Assembly: GCF_000365305.1 (NCBI RefSeq)
Contig: NZ_CM001841.1
Coordinates: 3,896,934 to 3,960,933 of the forward strand
DNA from: Dickeya dianthicola NCPPB 453
GTDB lineage: Bacteria; Pseudomonadota; Gammaproteobacteria; Enterobacterales; Enterobacteriaceae
Length of the DNA stretch: 64,000 nt
Direction of reading: 5' to 3'
The position numbers and the translations under genes are program-made. This document shows positions 20,004 to 33,031 of this stretch, in pieces. Below the pieces are notes generated by a model, which was given only the letters and a program-made list of their open reading frames with translations, did no database searches and was not told the origin of the DNA. Every line of letters starts with the position of its first letter. Position 1 is the first letter of the stretch.

Positions 20004-21074
20004 TCAATGCTGATAACGCCTCATCATCACAGATAAAATTCCCGCCACCTTTTTTCCTGCCCGAATTGAAGGCGTTTCAATCCAAATGAACATAACTGAT
20101 GCTATTACGATACTGGCAGCAATAGAGAACATAAATATCGTCATTTTTTCGGTGGATGTAGCTGAGTCTGATAAATGGTTTTTTAAAAAAACCATTACAG
20201 GATAGTGAGCGATATAAAGTGAATAGGAAATATCCCCAAAGAAAGTCAGTATCCGATTATATCCTGTCTGATTGTGGTCACTCAGTATAATAACCGAAAT
20301 CATGATGACCGACGCCAGCCAGAAACCACCACTCAAGCCAAAAACCTGTGGACCAACGATAAAAGCGCCTGCTGCTGCAATAGCGATTATTATTTTCGCA
20401 AGTATGCGACTGAAAAGTAACTTGCTGATTCGGTTCCTGACTATGAATTCTGCCAGCAACATGCCAGTGATGAATTCAAACACGATGGTATTACTGATCA
20501 GTTTAATCCAGGCCTGCCACCAGTGCATAACAATAATATTCGGCGATACCTGTGATGAGAAATCAATGCTGCTATTGTAATACAGTTGAAAACCTGTCAT
20601 GGCAGCCACGAAAATCAGCGTGCAAATGTAGCTGCGATGGCGGTAGCTGATGCACATTGAAACAGCAAAAATGAAGTAGAACATTATTTCGTAGGATAAC
20701 GTCCACGGAGGACCAAGCGCACTGTAACCGAAGGTTGGTCCTGGCTGGCTGTAATCCTGCAGACAAAAATAGAGTGTACATGCCATCTGACTGAAACTTC
20801 TTTCATTGTACACGAAGATAAAAGAAAGCAGCCAAACTAAAAAAAAGACTGGCCATATGCGAAAGAAGCGCTTAATTATAAATGCAACCGGACTGTCAGG
20901 TGTATGGTAGGTAATGAATGTCATGATAAAACCACTAATTATAAAAAAAACATCCACACCAAGCGCGCCAGGAATGTGCTTTGTCCAGTTCCCCCCCAGC
21001 AGGGAAGAATTATGCGCTACGACTACCAGCAAAGCAGCCAGACCGCGTAAATACTGAATTGATGCGATTTTCAT
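20004..21074 (-). CDS. Acyltransferase 3 family membrane protein (OafA/YrhL type)
   Basis: A 356-residue polytopic membrane protein of the acyltransferase 3 family, whose members transfer acetyl or other acyl groups to surface polysaccharides, lipid A-linked sugars or antibiotics. The N-terminus shows IQYLRGLAALLVVVAHNS and ALGVDVFFIISGFIM, the catalytic-histidine and family signature. RFFRIWPVFFLVW and PPWTLSYEIMFYF follow. About ten hydrophobic segments can be counted. The substrate cannot be read from sequence. The gene is clearly more AT-rich than its neighbours and sits between apaH and folA, which are adjacent in E. coli. Horizontal acquisition is likely. The ribosome binding site is weak. 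Confidence 0.88.
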   Translation of the reverse strand: MKIASIQYLRGLAALLVVVAHNSSLLGGNWTKHIPGALGVDVFFIISGFIMTFITYHTPDSPVAFIIKRFFRIWPVFFLVWLLSFIFVYNERSFSQMACTLYFCLQDYSQPGPTFGYSALGPPWTLSYEIMFYFIFAVSMCISYRHRSYICTLIFVAAMTGFQLYYNSSIDFSSQVSPNIIVMHWWQAWIKLISNTIVFEFITGMLLAEFIVRNRISKLLFSRILAKIIIAIAAAGAFIVGPQVFGLSGGFWLASVIMISVIILSDHNQTGYNRILTFFGDISYSLYIAHYPVMVFLKNHLSDSATSTEKMTIFMFSIAASIVIASVMFIWIETPSIRAGKKVAGILSVMMRRYQH

Positions 21075-21427
21075 ATAGCCGAAAGTCCCTGAATTTCAAA
21101 TTACCTTTACGTTTTCCACAGGCTTTTTCAAGATTTTAAAGTAGCATAAAAAAGAAACATCGGTGACATTGTAAGAAATTAAAGTGAATAGGATATAACG
21201 TAATCAGCCTGTTTACTGCCAGGTTTAAGATTCCTTAGTACGTAAGTCGGATTATTAATCTAATGAATAAGTTAGACTTCATTTTATTTAGACAATGTTC
21301 TTCCTGGACAGTACCCAACTGAAATAGGAAGGCGGTACTGGTGTAACGCTTACACATATAGATACATTAAAATAACAAAAGGAAAACCCGCTCGGTGAGC
21401 GGGTTTGAGGCAGGAAGCCAGCGGTAA
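21075..21427. other. AT-rich intergenic region between acyltransferase and folA
   Basis: These 353 bases hold no convincing gene. The folA terminator lies at its right end. The rest is AT-rich, resembles the acyltransferase gene in composition, and should contain that gene's promoter. I see no flanking repeats that would mark an insertion. Confidence 0.5.
21375..21406 (-). terminator. Intrinsic terminator of folA
   Basis: A GC-rich stem with arms around 21385-21393 and 21397-21406 is followed on the minus strand by CCTTTTG. It begins about 20 bases after the folA stop. Confidence 0.8.
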
Positions 21428-21910
21428 TCAGCGGCGTTCGAGGATCTCGAAGCAATAGCTGTGAGAGTTTTGTTCGTCCGCGTCATGAAACTCGCTGAAG
21501 GTGGAAACCCACTCGTCCGGCTCGTAATCCGGGAAATGGGTATCGCCTTCCACCTCGGCGTCGATGTGGGTGAGATAGAGGCGGCCAGCCTGCGACAACA
21601 TCTGCTGATAGATACTGCCGCCGCCGATCACTATCACTTCGGCTACCTCGCCGGCTGCCGCCAGCGCCGCTTCCGGCGAAGCCGCCCAGGTTACGCGGTC
21701 ATCGTCGCCCGGCTGGCTGCTCACCACAATATTCAGTCGCCCCGGCAGCGGCCGACCGATGGAGCGGAACGTGTTGCGCCCCATAATCACCGGTTTGTTG
21801 AGTGTATTACGCTTAAACCACGCCAGGTCGGCCGGCAAATGCCACGGCATGGCGTTCTCCATACCGATAACACGATCCACTGCCAGTGCGGCAATCAAAC
21901 TAATCACCAT
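21428..21910 (-). CDS. folA: Dihydrofolate reductase
   Basis: A 160-residue enzyme that reduces dihydrofolate to tetrahydrofolate with NADPH and is the target of trimethoprim. The start [16 protein letters not shown] and the active-site stretch [14 protein letters not shown], with catalytic Asp28, are clear. The NADPH-binding [11 protein letters not shown] and [12 protein letters not shown] are present. It has one more residue at the N-terminus than E. coli FolA. No residue typical of trimethoprim resistance is evident by eye, though I cannot exclude regulatory changes. Confidence 0.97.
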   Translation of the reverse strand: MVISLIAALAVDRVIGMENAMPWHLPADLAWFKRNTLNKPVIMGRNTFRSIGRPLPGRLNIVVSSQPGDDDRVTWAASPEAALAAAGEVAEVIVIGGGSIYQQMLSQAGRLYLTHIDAEVEGDTHFPDYEPDEWVSTFSEFHDADEQNSHSYCFEILERR

Positions 21911-22017
21911 GGTAAAACCCTGCAGGCTACAAAATTGGTGCCACTATACGGAAAGCCCGTTGATGCGTCGATACGATTACCGGGCCGCGGCCCAATATTT
22001 AAGAAGACACTGAATCC

Positions 22018-22488
22018 TTATACCCCCGGCCGTTTGCGATAAATCCAGATCCCCGGCAACGACAGCCCGATAGAGAGCGCGCCGACGATAAAACTGGCCT
22101 TCAGGAAGTTGGTGATCAGCGTTTGCATCAGCGCTTCGCTGTACCCCTGATGAGAAAGCTGCACCACCGAAATCATCGCAGTATAGGCTGAAATGCCGGG
22201 AAACATCGGGATCACCGCCGCGACGGTAAACACTTTGGGGTGCGCCAGAAACCAGCGGGACCAGCGGATACCGATGATGCCCACCATGATCGATGCCACG
22301 AAGGTCGCCCATTCGATCGGGATACCGAAGTGAATCATCAGAAAACGCGCGCTGTGCCCCAGACCGCCCAGCAACGCGCAATAAGGCAACGCCTTCACCG
22401 GCACGTTAAATACCATAGCGAAACCTACCGCCGGCACCGCGGCCAGCACCATGTCCTGAATCAACGCCCAAATCAGTTCAATGCCCAT
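22018..22488 (-). CDS. yjjB: Exporter subunit YjjB (ThrE C-terminal-type)
   Basis: A small membrane protein of 156 residues matching E. coli YjjB (157). With YjjP it forms the two-part counterpart of the ThrE threonine/serine exporter; in E. coli the pair exports succinate. Four to five hydrophobic segments are seen, with the conserved [20 protein letters not shown] and [18 protein letters not shown]. The start at 22488 has a GGGGG ribosome binding site 8 bases upstream and aligns with E. coli. An in-frame ATG at 22503 would add five residues. It overlaps the end of yjjP by 16 bases, so the two are coupled. In E. coli these genes lie elsewhere, next to dnaT. Confidence 0.9.
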   Translation of the reverse strand: MGIELIWALIQDMVLAAVPAVGFAMVFNVPVKALPYCALLGGLGHSARFLMIHFGIPIEWATFVASIMVGIIGIRWSRWFLAHPKVFTVAAVIPMFPGISAYTAMISVVQLSHQGYSEALMQTLITNFLKASFIVGALSIGLSLPGIWIYRKRPGV

Positions 22489-23255
22489 CCGTGCAGCCCC
22501 CATATCGACATTGCCGTTACCACGCCAATACAGGTCGCCAGCGTCAGCAGGCTGGCCATCGTCCAGCGTGCCAACCCGGTGTTGACATGGCCTTTGAACA
22601 TATCCGCCACCGCATTGATCAACGGGAACCCAGGCACCAGCAGCAACACGCTGGCGGCCATCGCTACCGACGAACTGTGTTCCAGACCGGGCACTCGCAT
22701 CAGCAACCCGGACGCCGACGTCGCCACAAAGGCGGTAATACAGAAGTTAATCAACGGATTGAGGTGCCGGGCGGTCATCACCTGCCGCACATACATCGCC
22801 ATGCCGCTGGCAAGCAACGTGACCAGAAACGCATCCCAACCGCCGCCGTTCAGACGGCTGAAGCAGCCGCACGACAGCGCCACGATCGTCACCATCAGCC
22901 AGCGCGGATAACGCAACGGTTTGATATGGCTGAAGCGCTTTGCCACCCCGGCCACATCCAGCAGTTTATGTTCAGCCATGATCACCACGTGCTGTACTTC
23001 GGTCACCACGTGCATGTTGATGCCGCGATCCACATTTTTACGGGTCGATGTCAGGCAATGCCCTTGCATGATGGTGGTCAGCACAATCGCGTTAGCCGAA
23101 ATCGAGCTTTCCACACTGTCCATCCCCAACGCCACGCCGAGCCGCGATGACAGCTGCTCGACCAGCATACTTTCCGCGCCATGCTGCAACAGCAACAGCG
23201 CGCACTGAATACACAACCGGGTGATATCCCGCTGCTGTGTGGTTTCATTTACCAT
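22473..23255 (-). CDS. yjjP: Exporter subunit YjjP (ThrE N-terminal-type)
   Basis: A 260-residue partner of YjjB. The soluble N-terminal part ([29 protein letters not shown]) is followed by about five membrane segments from residue 120 on. ThrE-family features include [16 protein letters not shown] and [18 protein letters not shown]. The gene precedes yjjB and overlaps it. Together they probably export a dicarboxylate or an amino acid across the inner membrane. Export of succinate is established for the E. coli pair and is inferred here. Confidence 0.9.
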   Translation of the reverse strand: MVNETTQQRDITRLCIQCALLLLQHGAESMLVEQLSSRLGVALGMDSVESSISANAIVLTTIMQGHCLTSTRKNVDRGINMHVVTEVQHVVIMAEHKLLDVAGVAKRFSHIKPLRYPRWLMVTIVALSCGCFSRLNGGGWDAFLVTLLASGMAMYVRQVMTARHLNPLINFCITAFVATSASGLLMRVPGLEHSSSVAMAASVLLLVPGFPLINAVADMFKGHVNTGLARWTMASLLTLATCIGVVTAMSIWGLHGWALN

Positions 23256-23416
23256 GTTACGTTCCTGTCCCCTGCCCTGAATGCAACCACTATAAGCGTG
23301 ATTTTTATAAGTTTATTAACATTTCAAATCGATGATTGATAGTGCGAAAAAATGCCACTGACGGTATTATGCCCACCTTTTTTCGCCGGTTCCTTGATTG
23401 TCATTCTGAATCTATC

Positions 23417-24031
23417 ATGCTTGAAACCTCTTTATTCGTTGCAACTATCGCCGCGCTGGGGATGATCTCCCCCGGTCCGGACTTCTTTTTGGTGATCAAA
23501 AACGCGGTCCGCTACCCGCGGCTGGCCGCCATGATGACCGCTGTCGGCGTCATCGCCGGCGTCGCCACCCACATGGCCTACTGCGTCGCCGGGCTGGCGG
23601 TCGTCATCACCACCACGCCCTGGCTGTTCAGCCTGTTGAAATACGTCGGCGCCGCCTACCTGATCTGGCTAGGCATTCAGGCGCTGCGCTCGCGCGGCGG
23701 CAGCCAGTTGGATTTGTCCGGCCTGGCGCCGCAGCGCGTCGGGCTGTGGAAAGCCTTTATTCAGGGCTACCTCTGCAACCTGCTGAACCCCAAAGCTACG
23801 CTGTTTTTCCTGGCGGTGTTTACCCAGGTGTTGGGCCTGAATTCCAGCGTTGGCGAAAAACTGTGGTACGCCGGGATCATCTGGGGGCTGACGCTGATTT
23901 GGTGGCCGCTGCTGGTTATCTTGATCCAGAGCGAACCGGTGCGCCGCGGTCTGACCAAAGCCCAGAAACTGATCGACAAACTGCTCGGCGGCGTGTTGAT
24001 CACCCTTGGCATCAAGGTCGCCTTAAGCTAA
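23417..24031 (+). CDS. LysE/RhtB-family amino acid exporter
   Basis: A 204-residue membrane protein of the LysE family of amino acid exporters. The signature MISPGPDFFLVIKNAVRYPR is near the N-terminus, followed by about six hydrophobic segments and GYLCNLLNPKATLFFLAVF in the middle. The start at 23417 (MLETSLFVATIAALG) places the first membrane segment at the N-terminus, as in relatives. In-frame ATGs at 23336 and 23369 would add 27 or 16 unlikely residues. It is nearest the RhtB/RhtC/EamB-type branch; the exported amino acid cannot be named. It is convergent with carB. Confidence 0.85.
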   Translation: MLETSLFVATIAALGMISPGPDFFLVIKNAVRYPRLAAMMTAVGVIAGVATHMAYCVAGLAVVITTTPWLFSLLKYVGAAYLIWLGIQALRSRGGSQLDLSGLAPQRVGLWKAFIQGYLCNLLNPKATLFFLAVFTQVLGLNSSVGEKLWYAGIIWGLTLIWWPLLVILIQSEPVRRGLTKAQKLIDKLLGGVLITLGIKVALS

Positions 24032-24049
24032 ACCATCCCCCAGATACAG

Positions 24050-24086
24050 ACGAAAAAAAACCGGCCAGATGCAACTGACCGGTTTT
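24050..24086 (-). terminator. Intrinsic terminator for carB (minus strand)
   Basis: A stem with arms near 24057-24064 and 24079-24086 is followed on the minus strand by eight T residues (complement of 24053-24060). It lies beyond a second hairpin that serves the opposite strand. Confidence 0.75.
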
Positions 24087-24096
24087 ACCTCTCGCT

Positions 24097-24126
24097 AAAC
24101 CGTGCCGGAACCGGCACGGTTTTTTT
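24097..24126 (+). terminator. Intrinsic terminator for the LysE-type gene (plus strand)
   Basis: A perfect 12-base-pair stem (24097-24108 with 24111-24122) around a two-base spacer is followed by a run of seven T residues. It lies only 6 bases from the end of convergent carB. Confidence 0.8.
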
Positions 24127-24131
24127 ACCCG

Positions 24132-27356
<3,225 letters not shown>

Positions 27357-27443
27357 TTTTCGCTCCTGCGAACCCGTTTACTCACCGCCGCGCCGGCGCT
27401 CTCGCCATGTTCTTTTATCGCGGCGTGACTAAACGGATTCTGA

Positions 27444-28592
27444 TTATTTGGTATGACTACGGTAAGACTCAATCAGCTCGATGAAGTGATCAAACAGCGG
27501 CGCGGCGTCATGCGGGCCGGGGCTGGCTTCCGGGTGCCCCTGGAAACTGAACGCCGCTTTATCGGTGCGATGAATGCCTTGCAGCGAACCGTCGAACAGC
27601 GACTTGTGCGTCGTGCGCAGCGTGGCGGGCAGCGACGTTTCGTCTACCGCAAACCCGTGGTTCTGCGCGGTGATCATCACCCGGTTGCCGTCCAGATCTT
27701 TGACCGGATGGTTGCCGCCGTGGTGGCCGAATTTCATCTTGATGGTTTTAGCGCCGCTGGCCAGCGCCAGCAACTGGTGGCCCAGACAGATGCCGAACAC
27801 CGGAATATCGGTTTCCAGAAAGGTTTTGATCGCGCTGATGGCGTAATCGCACGGCTCCGGATCGCCAGGGCCGTTGGACAGGAAAATGCCGTCCGGATTG
27901 AGTTTCAGCACCTCGTCCGCCGGGGTTTGCGCCGGCACGACCGTCAGGCGGCAACCGCGATCCACCAGCATGCGCAGGATATTGCGCTTCACGCCGTAAT
28001 CGTACGCCACCACGTGGTACGGCAGCTCACTCTCTTTTTTCGCCGCCGGCAGCTCGCCTTCCAGCGTCCAACTGCCCTGTAGCCAGCCATAGCGGGAACG
28101 GGTGGTGACTTCTTTCGCCAGATCCATGCCTTTCAGGCCGGGGAATGCTTTGGCCTTTTCCAACGCCAGCGCCGCATCCGGCGCATCGCCCGCGATGATG
28201 CAACCGTTCTGCGCGCCTTTCTCACGCAGCAGCCGCGTCAGTTTGCGGGTGTCGATGTCCGCAATCGCCACAATATTGTTGCGCTTGAGGTAATCAGACA
28301 GGCTTTCTTCGCTGCGGTAGTTGCTGGCAATCAGGGGTAAATCGCGGATGACCAGGCCCTGAGCATGAACGGCGGGGGATTCTTCATCGGCTTTATTGGC
28401 GCCGACATTACCGATATGGGGATAAGTAAGAGTGACAATCTGGCGGGAATAGGAAGGATCAGTGAGGATTTCTTGATAACCGGTCATTGACGTATTGAAA
28501 ACCACTTCCCCCACTGCCGTTCCCTCTGCCCCAATGGCCCGACCGTGGAATTGGGTTCCGTCTTCCAGAACCAATAGCGCTGACTTAATCAA
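27444..28592 (-). CDS. carA: Carbamoyl phosphate synthase small subunit
   Basis: The glutaminase subunit, which supplies ammonia to CarB. The C-terminal class I glutamine amidotransferase domain has [13 protein letters not shown] with the nucleophilic cysteine, and the [11 protein letters not shown] histidine and glutamate. I start it at a TTG codon at 28592, giving 382 residues as in E. coli, whose carA also starts with UUG. GGAGG lies five bases upstream of this TTG. An ATG at 28619 would add nine residues and run through the ArgR operator and the ribosome binding site, so it is rejected. Confidence 0.95.
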   Translation of the reverse strand: MIKSALLVLEDGTQFHGRAIGAEGTAVGEVVFNTSMTGYQEILTDPSYSRQIVTLTYPHIGNVGANKADEESPAVHAQGLVIRDLPLIASNYRSEESLSDYLKRNNIVAIADIDTRKLTRLLREKGAQNGCIIAGDAPDAALALEKAKAFPGLKGMDLAKEVTTRSRYGWLQGSWTLEGELPAAKKESELPYHVVAYDYGVKRNILRMLVDRGCRLTVVPAQTPADEVLKLNPDGIFLSNGPGDPEPCDYAISAIKTFLETDIPVFGICLGHQLLALASGAKTIKMKFGHHGGNHPVKDLDGNRVMITAQNHGFAVDETSLPATLRTTHKSLFDGSLQGIHRTDKAAFSFQGHPEASPGPHDAAPLFDHFIELIESYRSHTK

Positions 28593-28604
28593 AACACCCT
28601 CCAA

Positions 28605-28639
28605 GGAATAAAAAATCATGTTATTTGCATATTAATTCA
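28605..28639 (-). promoter_or_regulatory. Pair of ArgR operators (ARG boxes) before carA
   Basis: On the minus strand TGAATTAATATGCA (28626-28639) and TGATTTTTTATTCC (28605-28618) resemble the half-sites of TGAATWWWWATTCA. Their centres are exactly 21 bases apart, the spacing usual for paired ARG boxes bound by hexameric ArgR. They end just before the ribosome binding site of carA. Confidence 0.78.
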
Positions 28640-28815
28640 GATTTGACGCACTAAATCAATGCAAAAACCACCTGTAAGGCAAATTTTCGGCAAATTGCGC
28701 GCATTTTAATGAGGCCCCTGGCCGTTGTCTAGCCAAACCGGATTTTTTTTCACTATTTTATGGCTTCAGAAGGCAATGTGCGGCCATACCCGCAAAAACA
28801 TACATCAACTATCGA

Positions 28816-28831
28816 AAGTAAACGGTTGCTA
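28816..28831 (-). promoter_or_regulatory. Possible PurR operator upstream of carA
   Basis: Minus-strand TAGCAACCGTTTACTT matches about 11 of 16 positions of the PurR consensus ACGCAAACGTTTTCNT, including the central CGTTT. E. coli carAB is controlled by PurR. The match is only moderate. Confidence 0.35.
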
Positions 28832-29046
28832 ACGTCAATGAGTGATGAAACGATTAAAATAACGCCAAAAACGGCAAGCGGAATCGTAAATGGCTAACAC
28901 ACAGAGGATAAAAAGACAGATAACCGCAATAAAAAACCTATTTGATACAAATTTTATATAAAACCACTGTTTTACACATTAAAATAATGGCGCCAATTTT
29001 AGCGCCATAAAAATCAATAAATTAGAATCAGTAAAATACTTTTCTA

Positions 29047-29904
<858 letters not shown>

Positions 29905-30126
29905 TTATCAGGTTAACCAGCCCGACCAAGGGCTGCCAGCCGAAAACACCAATAATTAGAAATTTACGACAAAACGGCAGGGATATCAGTAAAAGCTATC
30001 AGTTAGCCAGGGCCACCCGACCGCCGCGGTTATCCGCCATTTGACGATGAGGCTGTACCCCACAAGTATTCATTTCGTCATGCCGCTGGCGTAGCCCGGC
30101 AGCGATGGCGCGCATAACCAGACTGC

Positions 30127-31044
30127 TTAAGGCGCCAGCGCCAACACTTGCGCCACCCAGGCGCGAAAACCGTCCACATCCAGCGCTAACGCCACCTGCG
30201 CGTTGGCCGGGCGGTTCAGGCGATGTTGAAGATCCACCACCGTTGTGCCCGCGGTGTACTCGCCCCGGGTTTCCACCGCCACAAAGCAGTGCGTCAGGGT
30301 AAACAACGCCGGTTTCACCAGATAAGCAATAGCGCATAGGTCATGCATACGCAAACCGGTCGCCATGCTGCCGCTGCGGTAGTGACTGAACAACGCATGC
30401 AACATCGCGCCCGTTCGGTTAAGCCCCGCCAGCGTTTCCAGATAATCCGGCGCCAGTACCGCGTTATTGGTGACGTCCAGACCGCACATCACGATGTCGA
30501 TTCCGCTGTCGAACACCCGCCCTGCCGCCTCCGGGTCAATCGCGATATTGAATTCCGCATTCGGCGTAAAGTTGCCGCGGCCTGACGAACCGCCCATCAT
30601 CACCAGACGTTTAATGTTGTTTTTACATTGCGGGTATTGAGTCAGCAGCAACGCGATATTGGTGAGCGGCCCGATGGTGACCAGCGTCATCGGTTCGGGG
30701 CTGCTGGTCAGGCATTCATACATCGCCTGCACCGCGGGTTTTTTCAGCGCTACCCGGTCATGCGCCACAAAGTCATACCCCGCCATCCCGGACTCGCCGT
30801 GGACGTAGGCCGCATCACGCAACACGCGCGCCAGCGGCGTCGCCGCCCCTCGTGCGACCGGCACCGTCGAGCCCCAAAAATGCAGCAGTTGCAGCGCGTT
30901 GCGGGTGGTTTTTTCCACATCCACATTTCCCGCCACCGTGGTGATAAGCTTCAGCTCCAGTTCAGGTGCGAACAAGGCGGCGGCGATAGCGACGGCATCG
31001 TCGATGCCCGGGTCGGTATCCAGAATAATCGGGATTCGGCTCAT
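30127..31044 (-). CDS. rihC: Non-specific ribonucleoside hydrolase RihC
   Basis: A calcium-dependent hydrolase that splits purine and pyrimidine ribonucleosides into base and ribose. The metal-binding DTDPGIDD motif is at residues 9-16. The chosen ATG ([13 protein letters not shown]) has GGGAGAAAG just upstream and gives 305 residues (E. coli 304). An ATG at 31098 would add 18 residues coded across the ispH terminator hairpin. The conserved order ispH-rihC-dapB is kept, but the terminator before it suggests its own promoter. Confidence 0.94.
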   Translation of the reverse strand: MSRIPIILDTDPGIDDAVAIAAALFAPELELKLITTVAGNVDVEKTTRNALQLLHFWGSTVPVARGAATPLARVLRDAAYVHGESGMAGYDFVAHDRVALKKPAVQAMYECLTSSPEPMTLVTIGPLTNIALLLTQYPQCKNNIKRLVMMGGSSGRGNFTPNAEFNIAIDPEAAGRVFDSGIDIVMCGLDVTNNAVLAPDYLETLAGLNRTGAMLHALFSHYRSGSMATGLRMHDLCAIAYLVKPALFTLTHCFVAVETRGEYTAGTTVVDLQHRLNRPANAQVALALDVDGFRAWVAQVLALAP

Positions 31045-31055
31045 GATCTTTCTCC

Positions 31056-31090
31056 CAAAAAAATGCCAGGCGATTTTCATCGTCTGGCAT
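31056..31090 (-). terminator. Intrinsic terminator between ispH and rihC
   Basis: Arms near 31063-31074 and 31079-31090 form a stem of about 12 pairs with a TTTC loop on the plus strand. On the minus strand it is followed by seven T residues. It should end the ribF-ileS-lspA-fkpB-ispH transcript. Confidence 0.78.
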
Positions 31091-31116
31091 CTTCTCATAA
31101 TGACAAGGCGAACGTG

Positions 31117-32067
31117 TTATTGTACTTCACGAACATCCATACGCAGTTCCTTCGGCACTTCAAACACGATGTTCTCTTCGCGCCCCTGCATCTCCATCGC
31201 GACCAGTCCACCCAGGTTTTGCAGGCGTTTGATCACCTGCTGAACCAGCACGTCCGGCGCGGAGGCCCCCGCCGTTACCCCGACACAGGCGACATTCTTC
31301 AGCCACGCTTCCTGAATATCATCAGCGGAATCAATCAGGTAAGACGGTTTACCGGCGCGCTGCGCCAGTTCGGCCAGACGATTGGAATTGGAGGAGTTTT
31401 TCGAGCCGACCACCAGCACCACGCTGGCTTCCGCCGCCAGATTACGCACCGCTTCCTGACGGTTGGTGGTGGCGTAGCAAATATCGTCTTTGCGCGGCCC
31501 GATAATCTGTGGGAAACGCGCCCGCAGCGCATCGATCACCGCCGAGGTATCATCCACCGACAACGTCGTCTGGGTCATGAAACAGAGATTGGATTCGTCT
31601 TTCACCTGCAGCAACCAGACATCCTCAGGGCCTTCCACCAGATACATGCCGCCATTCGGGTTGTTGTACTGGCCCATTGTGCCTTCCACTTCGGGATGCC
31701 CGGCATGGCCAATCAGGATCGCTTCCGTTCCCTTGCGGCTGGCGCGCGCCACTTCCATATGCACTTTAGTTACCAGCGGGCAGGTGGCATCAAAGACGGT
31801 CAGTTCCCGACTTTTGGCTTCCGCCCTCACCGCCTGCGATACGCCATGAGCGGAAAAAATCAGAATAGCGCCATCCGGCACGTCTTCGATTTGCTCAATG
31901 AAGATGGCGCCCCGCTCGCGCAACCCCTCCACCACATAACGGTTATGCACCACTTCATGACGGACATAAATCGGCGCGCCGTAGACTTCCAATGCCCGTT
32001 CGACAATGCTAATGGCGCGGTCGACGCCAGCGCAGAATCCACGAGGATTAGCCAGCAGGATTTTCAT
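31117..32067 (-). CDS. ispH: 4-hydroxy-3-methylbut-2-enyl diphosphate reductase IspH
   Basis: The last enzyme of the MEP isoprenoid pathway, an iron-sulfur protein that yields IPP and DMAPP. The three cluster cysteines are seen in [10 protein letters not shown] (Cys12), DATCPLVTK and [11 protein letters not shown]. The start at 32067 gives [14 protein letters not shown] and 316 residues, as in E. coli. An upstream ATG at 32112 lies well inside fkpB and is rejected. The start overlaps the end of fkpB by 20 bases. Confidence 0.97.
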   Translation of the reverse strand: MKILLANPRGFCAGVDRAISIVERALEVYGAPIYVRHEVVHNRYVVEGLRERGAIFIEQIEDVPDGAILIFSAHGVSQAVRAEAKSRELTVFDATCPLVTKVHMEVARASRKGTEAILIGHAGHPEVEGTMGQYNNPNGGMYLVEGPEDVWLLQVKDESNLCFMTQTTLSVDDTSAVIDALRARFPQIIGPRKDDICYATTNRQEAVRNLAAEASVVLVVGSKNSSNSNRLAELAQRAGKPSYLIDSADDIQEAWLKNVACVGVTAGASAPDVLVQQVIKRLQNLGGLVAMEMQGREENIVFEVPKELRMDVREVQ

Positions 32068-32521
32068 GCGTTGCCTCCGTCTGAAGGGGATGAATCTCCA
32101 GGATTTCCACATCGAACGTGATGGTGCGCCCGGCCAGCGGATGGTTGAAATCCACCGTCACCGACTCTTCCGCCACGTCGCGGATGATACCCGGCATATC
32201 GTTACCGGCCATGCCGCTGAACAGCATGATGGTGCCCACTTCTGGCACCCCGGTCTGTACAAAGTCGCGGCGCAGGAAGAACTGGATCAGATCCGGATTC
32301 GAAGGGCCGAACGTTGACTCCGGCGGCAGACTGAACTGACGCCGGTCGCCAACCCGCAGGTCCAGCAACTGGGCCTCCAGCGCCGCCGACAGGCTGCCGT
32401 CTCCCAGCCGGAACATCGCCGGCTTACCGCTTTCGCGCGTCGCCTCCGCTACGGAACCGTCTTCCAGCATCAACGTAAAATGCACCAGCACTTCACAGCC
32501 GTTTGTCACGAATTCCATCAT
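32048..32521 (-). CDS. fkpB: FKBP-type peptidyl-prolyl isomerase FkpB (SlpA)
   Basis: A 157-residue SlyD-like isomerase with an FKBP domain and an inserted flap. Recognisable stretches are [44 protein letters not shown] and [22 protein letters not shown]. It lacks the His-rich tail of SlyD. E. coli FkpB has 149 residues; here the C-terminus is slightly longer. It follows lspA by 3 bases and overlaps ispH, so it belongs to the same operon. Confidence 0.95.
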   Translation of the reverse strand: MMEFVTNGCEVLVHFTLMLEDGSVAEATRESGKPAMFRLGDGSLSAALEAQLLDLRVGDRRQFSLPPESTFGPSNPDLIQFFLRRDFVQTGVPEVGTIMLFSGMAGNDMPGIIRDVAEESVTVDFNHPLAGRTITFDVEILEIHPLQTEATHENPAG

Positions 32522-32524
32522 GCG

Positions 32525-33031
32525 TTATTTACCTTCCGCCTGCTTTTTTTGCGGAGAAGCCCAAAACCCCTCCAGCACAATCAACAGCGCGCCGACCACA
32601 ATCGCGCTATCCGCCAGATTAAAGGTCGGGTAATGCCAGTCACCGACGTAAACATCCAGAAAATCGATCACATAGCCATGCACCAGCCGATCGGCCAAAT
32701 TACCGATCGCGCCGCCGATAATCAGCGAATACGCAATATTATTCAGCTTCTGGCTGGCGCTGGAGCGATGCATCATCGCCAGCAGCGCCACAATAATCAC
32801 CAACGCGATCACGGCAAACAGCCAGCGCTGCCAGCCGCCTTTGTCGGCCAGGAAGCTGAACGCCGCGCCATAGTTATGGGCGTAGGTAAAATTGAAGAAT
32901 GGCACCAGCGGTACCGATTCGCCCAGTTGAAAGTGGGTCATCACCCACTGTTTGCTGCCCAAATCGACCACCAGTACCAGTGCGGCCAGCCACAGCCAGC
33001 GTAGGCCCGTTGCTCCAGTAGATTCACTCAT
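32525..33031 (-). CDS. lspA: Lipoprotein signal peptidase (signal peptidase II)
   Basis: An inner-membrane aspartyl protease that cleaves diacylated prolipoproteins before the lipobox cysteine and is the target of globomycin. Four membrane segments are predicted in 168 residues. The catalytic aspartates are Asp114 in [10 protein letters not shown] and Asp141 in FNLADSAIV, at the same numbers as in E. coli. Its ATG overlaps the ileS stop by one base. Confidence 0.98.
   Translation of the reverse strand: MSESTGATGLRWLWLAALVLVVDLGSKQWVMTHFQLGESVPLVPFFNFTYAHNYGAAFSFLADKGGWQRWLFAVIALVIIVALLAMMHRSSASQKLNNIAYSLIIGGAIGNLADRLVHGYVIDFLDVYVGDWHYPTFNLADSAIVVGALLIVLEGFWASPQKKQAEGK

Larger units (their letters stand above)
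28593..29046. other. carA control region between carA and dapB
   Basis: No gene is seen in these 454 bases. The part next to carA holds two ARG boxes and probably the arginine-controlled promoter. A PurR-like site lies near 28816-28831. The remainder is AT-rich and should contain the upstream pyrimidine-controlled promoter known for carAB in E. coli, which I cannot place exactly. The stretch next to dapB may hold its terminator, but none is clear. Confidence 0.55.

Noticed and set aside
29999-30115. A 38-codon frame between dapB and rihC on the minus strand
   Set aside because: It starts with a plausible ATG and has no stop, but no ribosome binding site, homology or conserved context was seen. 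It could be a small gene or a remnant; the evidence is too thin to list.
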